From: Falsochrobactrum tianjinense
GTDB lineage: Bacteria > Pseudomonadota > Alphaproteobacteria > Rhizobiales > Rhizobiaceae
DNA length: 64,000 nucleotides
Assembly: GCF_019100495.1 (NCBI RefSeq)
Contig: NZ_JAHRVA010000002.1
Location: 117,833 to 181,832 of the forward strand
Direction of reading: 5' to 3'
Position numbers and translations under genes: made by a program. How positions within the stretch are numbered: the first letter of the stretch is position 1; each line of letters opens with the position of its first letter. This document shows, in pieces, positions 63,013-64,000 of the stretch. The notes under the pieces were generated by a model that saw only the letters and a list, made by a program, of their open reading frames with translations, did no database searches and had not been told where the DNA came from.

Positions 63013-63879
63013 ATGTTAGGAAAACTGACGAAACTGGGACTCGCAGCCGTTGTGGCAGGCAGCATGACAGCCGGTGCAGCCTTTGCGCAGGACAGCAAAA
63101 CCGTGAAAATCGGCTGGGCTCCCTGGTCGGATGCGGAGTTCGTAACCAAGCTCGCCGCCAAGCTGATTGAGGATAATCTTGACCAGAAGGTAGAACTGGT
63201 TCAAACCGACGTCGCGCCGCTTTATCAGGGCGTGAGCCGGGGCGACATCGATGCCATGATGATGGCCTGGCTACCGGAAACTCATGCGGATTATTACAAG
63301 CGTATCGAAGACAAGGTGGAAAACCTTGGCCCTCTTTATGAAGGGGCAAAGCTTGGCTGGATCGTACCAGACTATATTCCAGAGAGCGAAATCAGCTCCA
63401 TCGAAGATCTCAAGAAACCTGAAGTACGCGAGAAACTCAAAGGCGAGATTCAGGGGATCGATCCGGGTGCGGGCCTGACGCGCCTGTCGCAGGAAGCGAT
63501 TGAGAAATATGGCCTTGATTACAAGCTTAATATTTCCAGTGAAGCAGCCATGCTGACGACTGTTGATCGCGCGACGCGTTCCGATGGTTGGTTTGTTGCC
63601 ACCTCATGGAGTCCGCACTGGATGTTCGGCAAGTACAAGCTGCGCTATATCGACGATCCGAAAGGTGCACTTGGCGGGGCCGAGCATATCGATGCCATTG
63701 CACGCAAGGGCTTCAAGGAAGACAATCCGAAGGTGGCATCCCTACTCACCAAGATGGACATTCCGATCAACGACCTGGAAGCAGCTATGTTTGATGCGCA
63801 GGAAACCTCCTATGAGAAAGCTGTTGATAAATATATTGCCGATAATCCCGACCGCATCAAGGAATGGCTTGCTGAATAA
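63013..63879 (+). CDS. choX: Choline/glycine betaine-binding periplasmic protein
   Basis: A 288-residue OpuAC-family protein. A signal peptide (GKLTKLGLAAVVAGSMTAGAAFAQD) precedes KTVKIGWAPWSDAEFVTKLAAKLIEDNL. Aromatic residues in GWAPW, MMMAWLPETHADYY and WFVATSWSPHWMFGKY provide the cage for a quaternary ammonium. Whether it prefers choline (ChoX) or betaine (ProX) cannot be decided by eye; choVWX naming follows Rhizobiales practice. AGGAGAAGGT precedes the ATG at 63013. Confidence 0.9.
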   Translation: MLGKLTKLGLAAVVAGSMTAGAAFAQDSKTVKIGWAPWSDAEFVTKLAAKLIEDNLDQKVELVQTDVAPLYQGVSRGDIDAMMMAWLPETHADYYKRIEDKVENLGPLYEGAKLGWIVPDYIPESEISSIEDLKKPEVREKLKGEIQGIDPGAGLTRLSQEAIEKYGLDYKLNISSEAAMLTTVDRATRSDGWFVATSWSPHWMFGKYKLRYIDDPKGALGGAEHIDAIARKGFKEDNPKVASLLTKMDIPINDLEAAMFDAQETSYEKAVDKYIADNPDRIKEWLAE

Positions 63880-63982
63880 GCAGGTACATATTTGAAGGGT
63901 ACACCTTAACGGGTGCGCATTATTAAAAAACTGAAATCCATTTTTGAATAAAATGCGCATGAAAACAATAAGAAGAAGCGCC

Positions 63983-64000
63983 GGTTCGATTAATCGAACC
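63983..64000. promoter_or_regulatory. Perfect 18-bp palindrome at the window edge
   Basis: GGTTCGATTAATCGAACC reads the same on both strands. It lies about 100 bases past choX and runs to the last base, so the symmetry may continue. It could be a terminator arm or an operator of a BetI-like regulator for a downstream choline gene. Confidence 0.4.

Overview
The window comes from an alphaproteobacterium of the Brucellaceae, most likely Brucella in the wide sense (including Ochrobactrum) and probably the second chromosome. The best evidence is a LOV-domain histidine kinase with its photoactive cysteine at residue 69, a PdhS cell-cycle kinase, a BA14K antigen-family protein, a CIRCE-controlled groESL operon, and a tRNA-His of the special alphaproteobacterial type (no G-1, A73). 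Replicon and genus are inferences; no species is assigned.

Layout. 1-0.7 kb: groES and the start of groEL, read leftwards. 1.1-3 kb: a class IIA HAD phosphatase and ribF. 3-10.2 kb: a probable creatinine/creatine utilisation locus: a polyamine-type ABC importer, a LysR regulator, creatininase and creatinase. 10.4-14.4 kb: a MarR regulator and a SitABCD-type metal importer with Mur-like palindromes upstream of sitA, then an AraC regulator. 16.1-21.5 kb: an accessory island between tRNA-Asn and tRNA-Lys, whose 3' ends both point inwards. It holds an integrase stub, a tightly coupled phage-like operon with two HD-domain hydrolases, an A+T-rich XRE-cupin regulator / YkvI-type transporter / acetoacetate-decarboxylase-like group, and two small overlapping genes.

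21.8-28.5 kb is core: BA14K protein, LOV-HK, lipB, an EamA exporter, parE and a small conserved protein. 28.5-39 kb is polyamine and glyoxylate metabolism: a PuuB-like oxidase, a PuuA-like synthetase, aceA with a small partner gene, a divergent RamB/ScfR-type regulator, and the complete potFGHI importer. 39-44.1 kb holds AsmA and PdhS; a full CtrA box lies about 40 bases upstream of pdhS.

44.5-47.4 kb is a 2.8-kb integrated element remnant in tRNA-His, bounded by a 34-bp direct repeat (33 identical) with paired candidate integrase arm sites at each end. It holds an integrase N-terminal stub, the tail of a RepA-like ATPase, an LprI-like secreted protein and an unknown membrane protein. 47.6-51.8 kb: small proteins, MgtC and a TctCBA tricarboxylate-type transporter. 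52.5-60 kb: a sugar-acid locus (UxaB-like reductase, GntR regulator, UxaA dehydratase, LgoD-like zinc dehydrogenase and a TRAP transporter), which together predict L-galactonate to D-tagaturonate to D-altronate to 2-keto-3-deoxygluconate. 60.6-64 kb: choVWX choline/betaine importer, ending at an 18-bp perfect palindrome on the window edge.

All identifications were made by eye from motifs and remembered family sequences. No database search was run.
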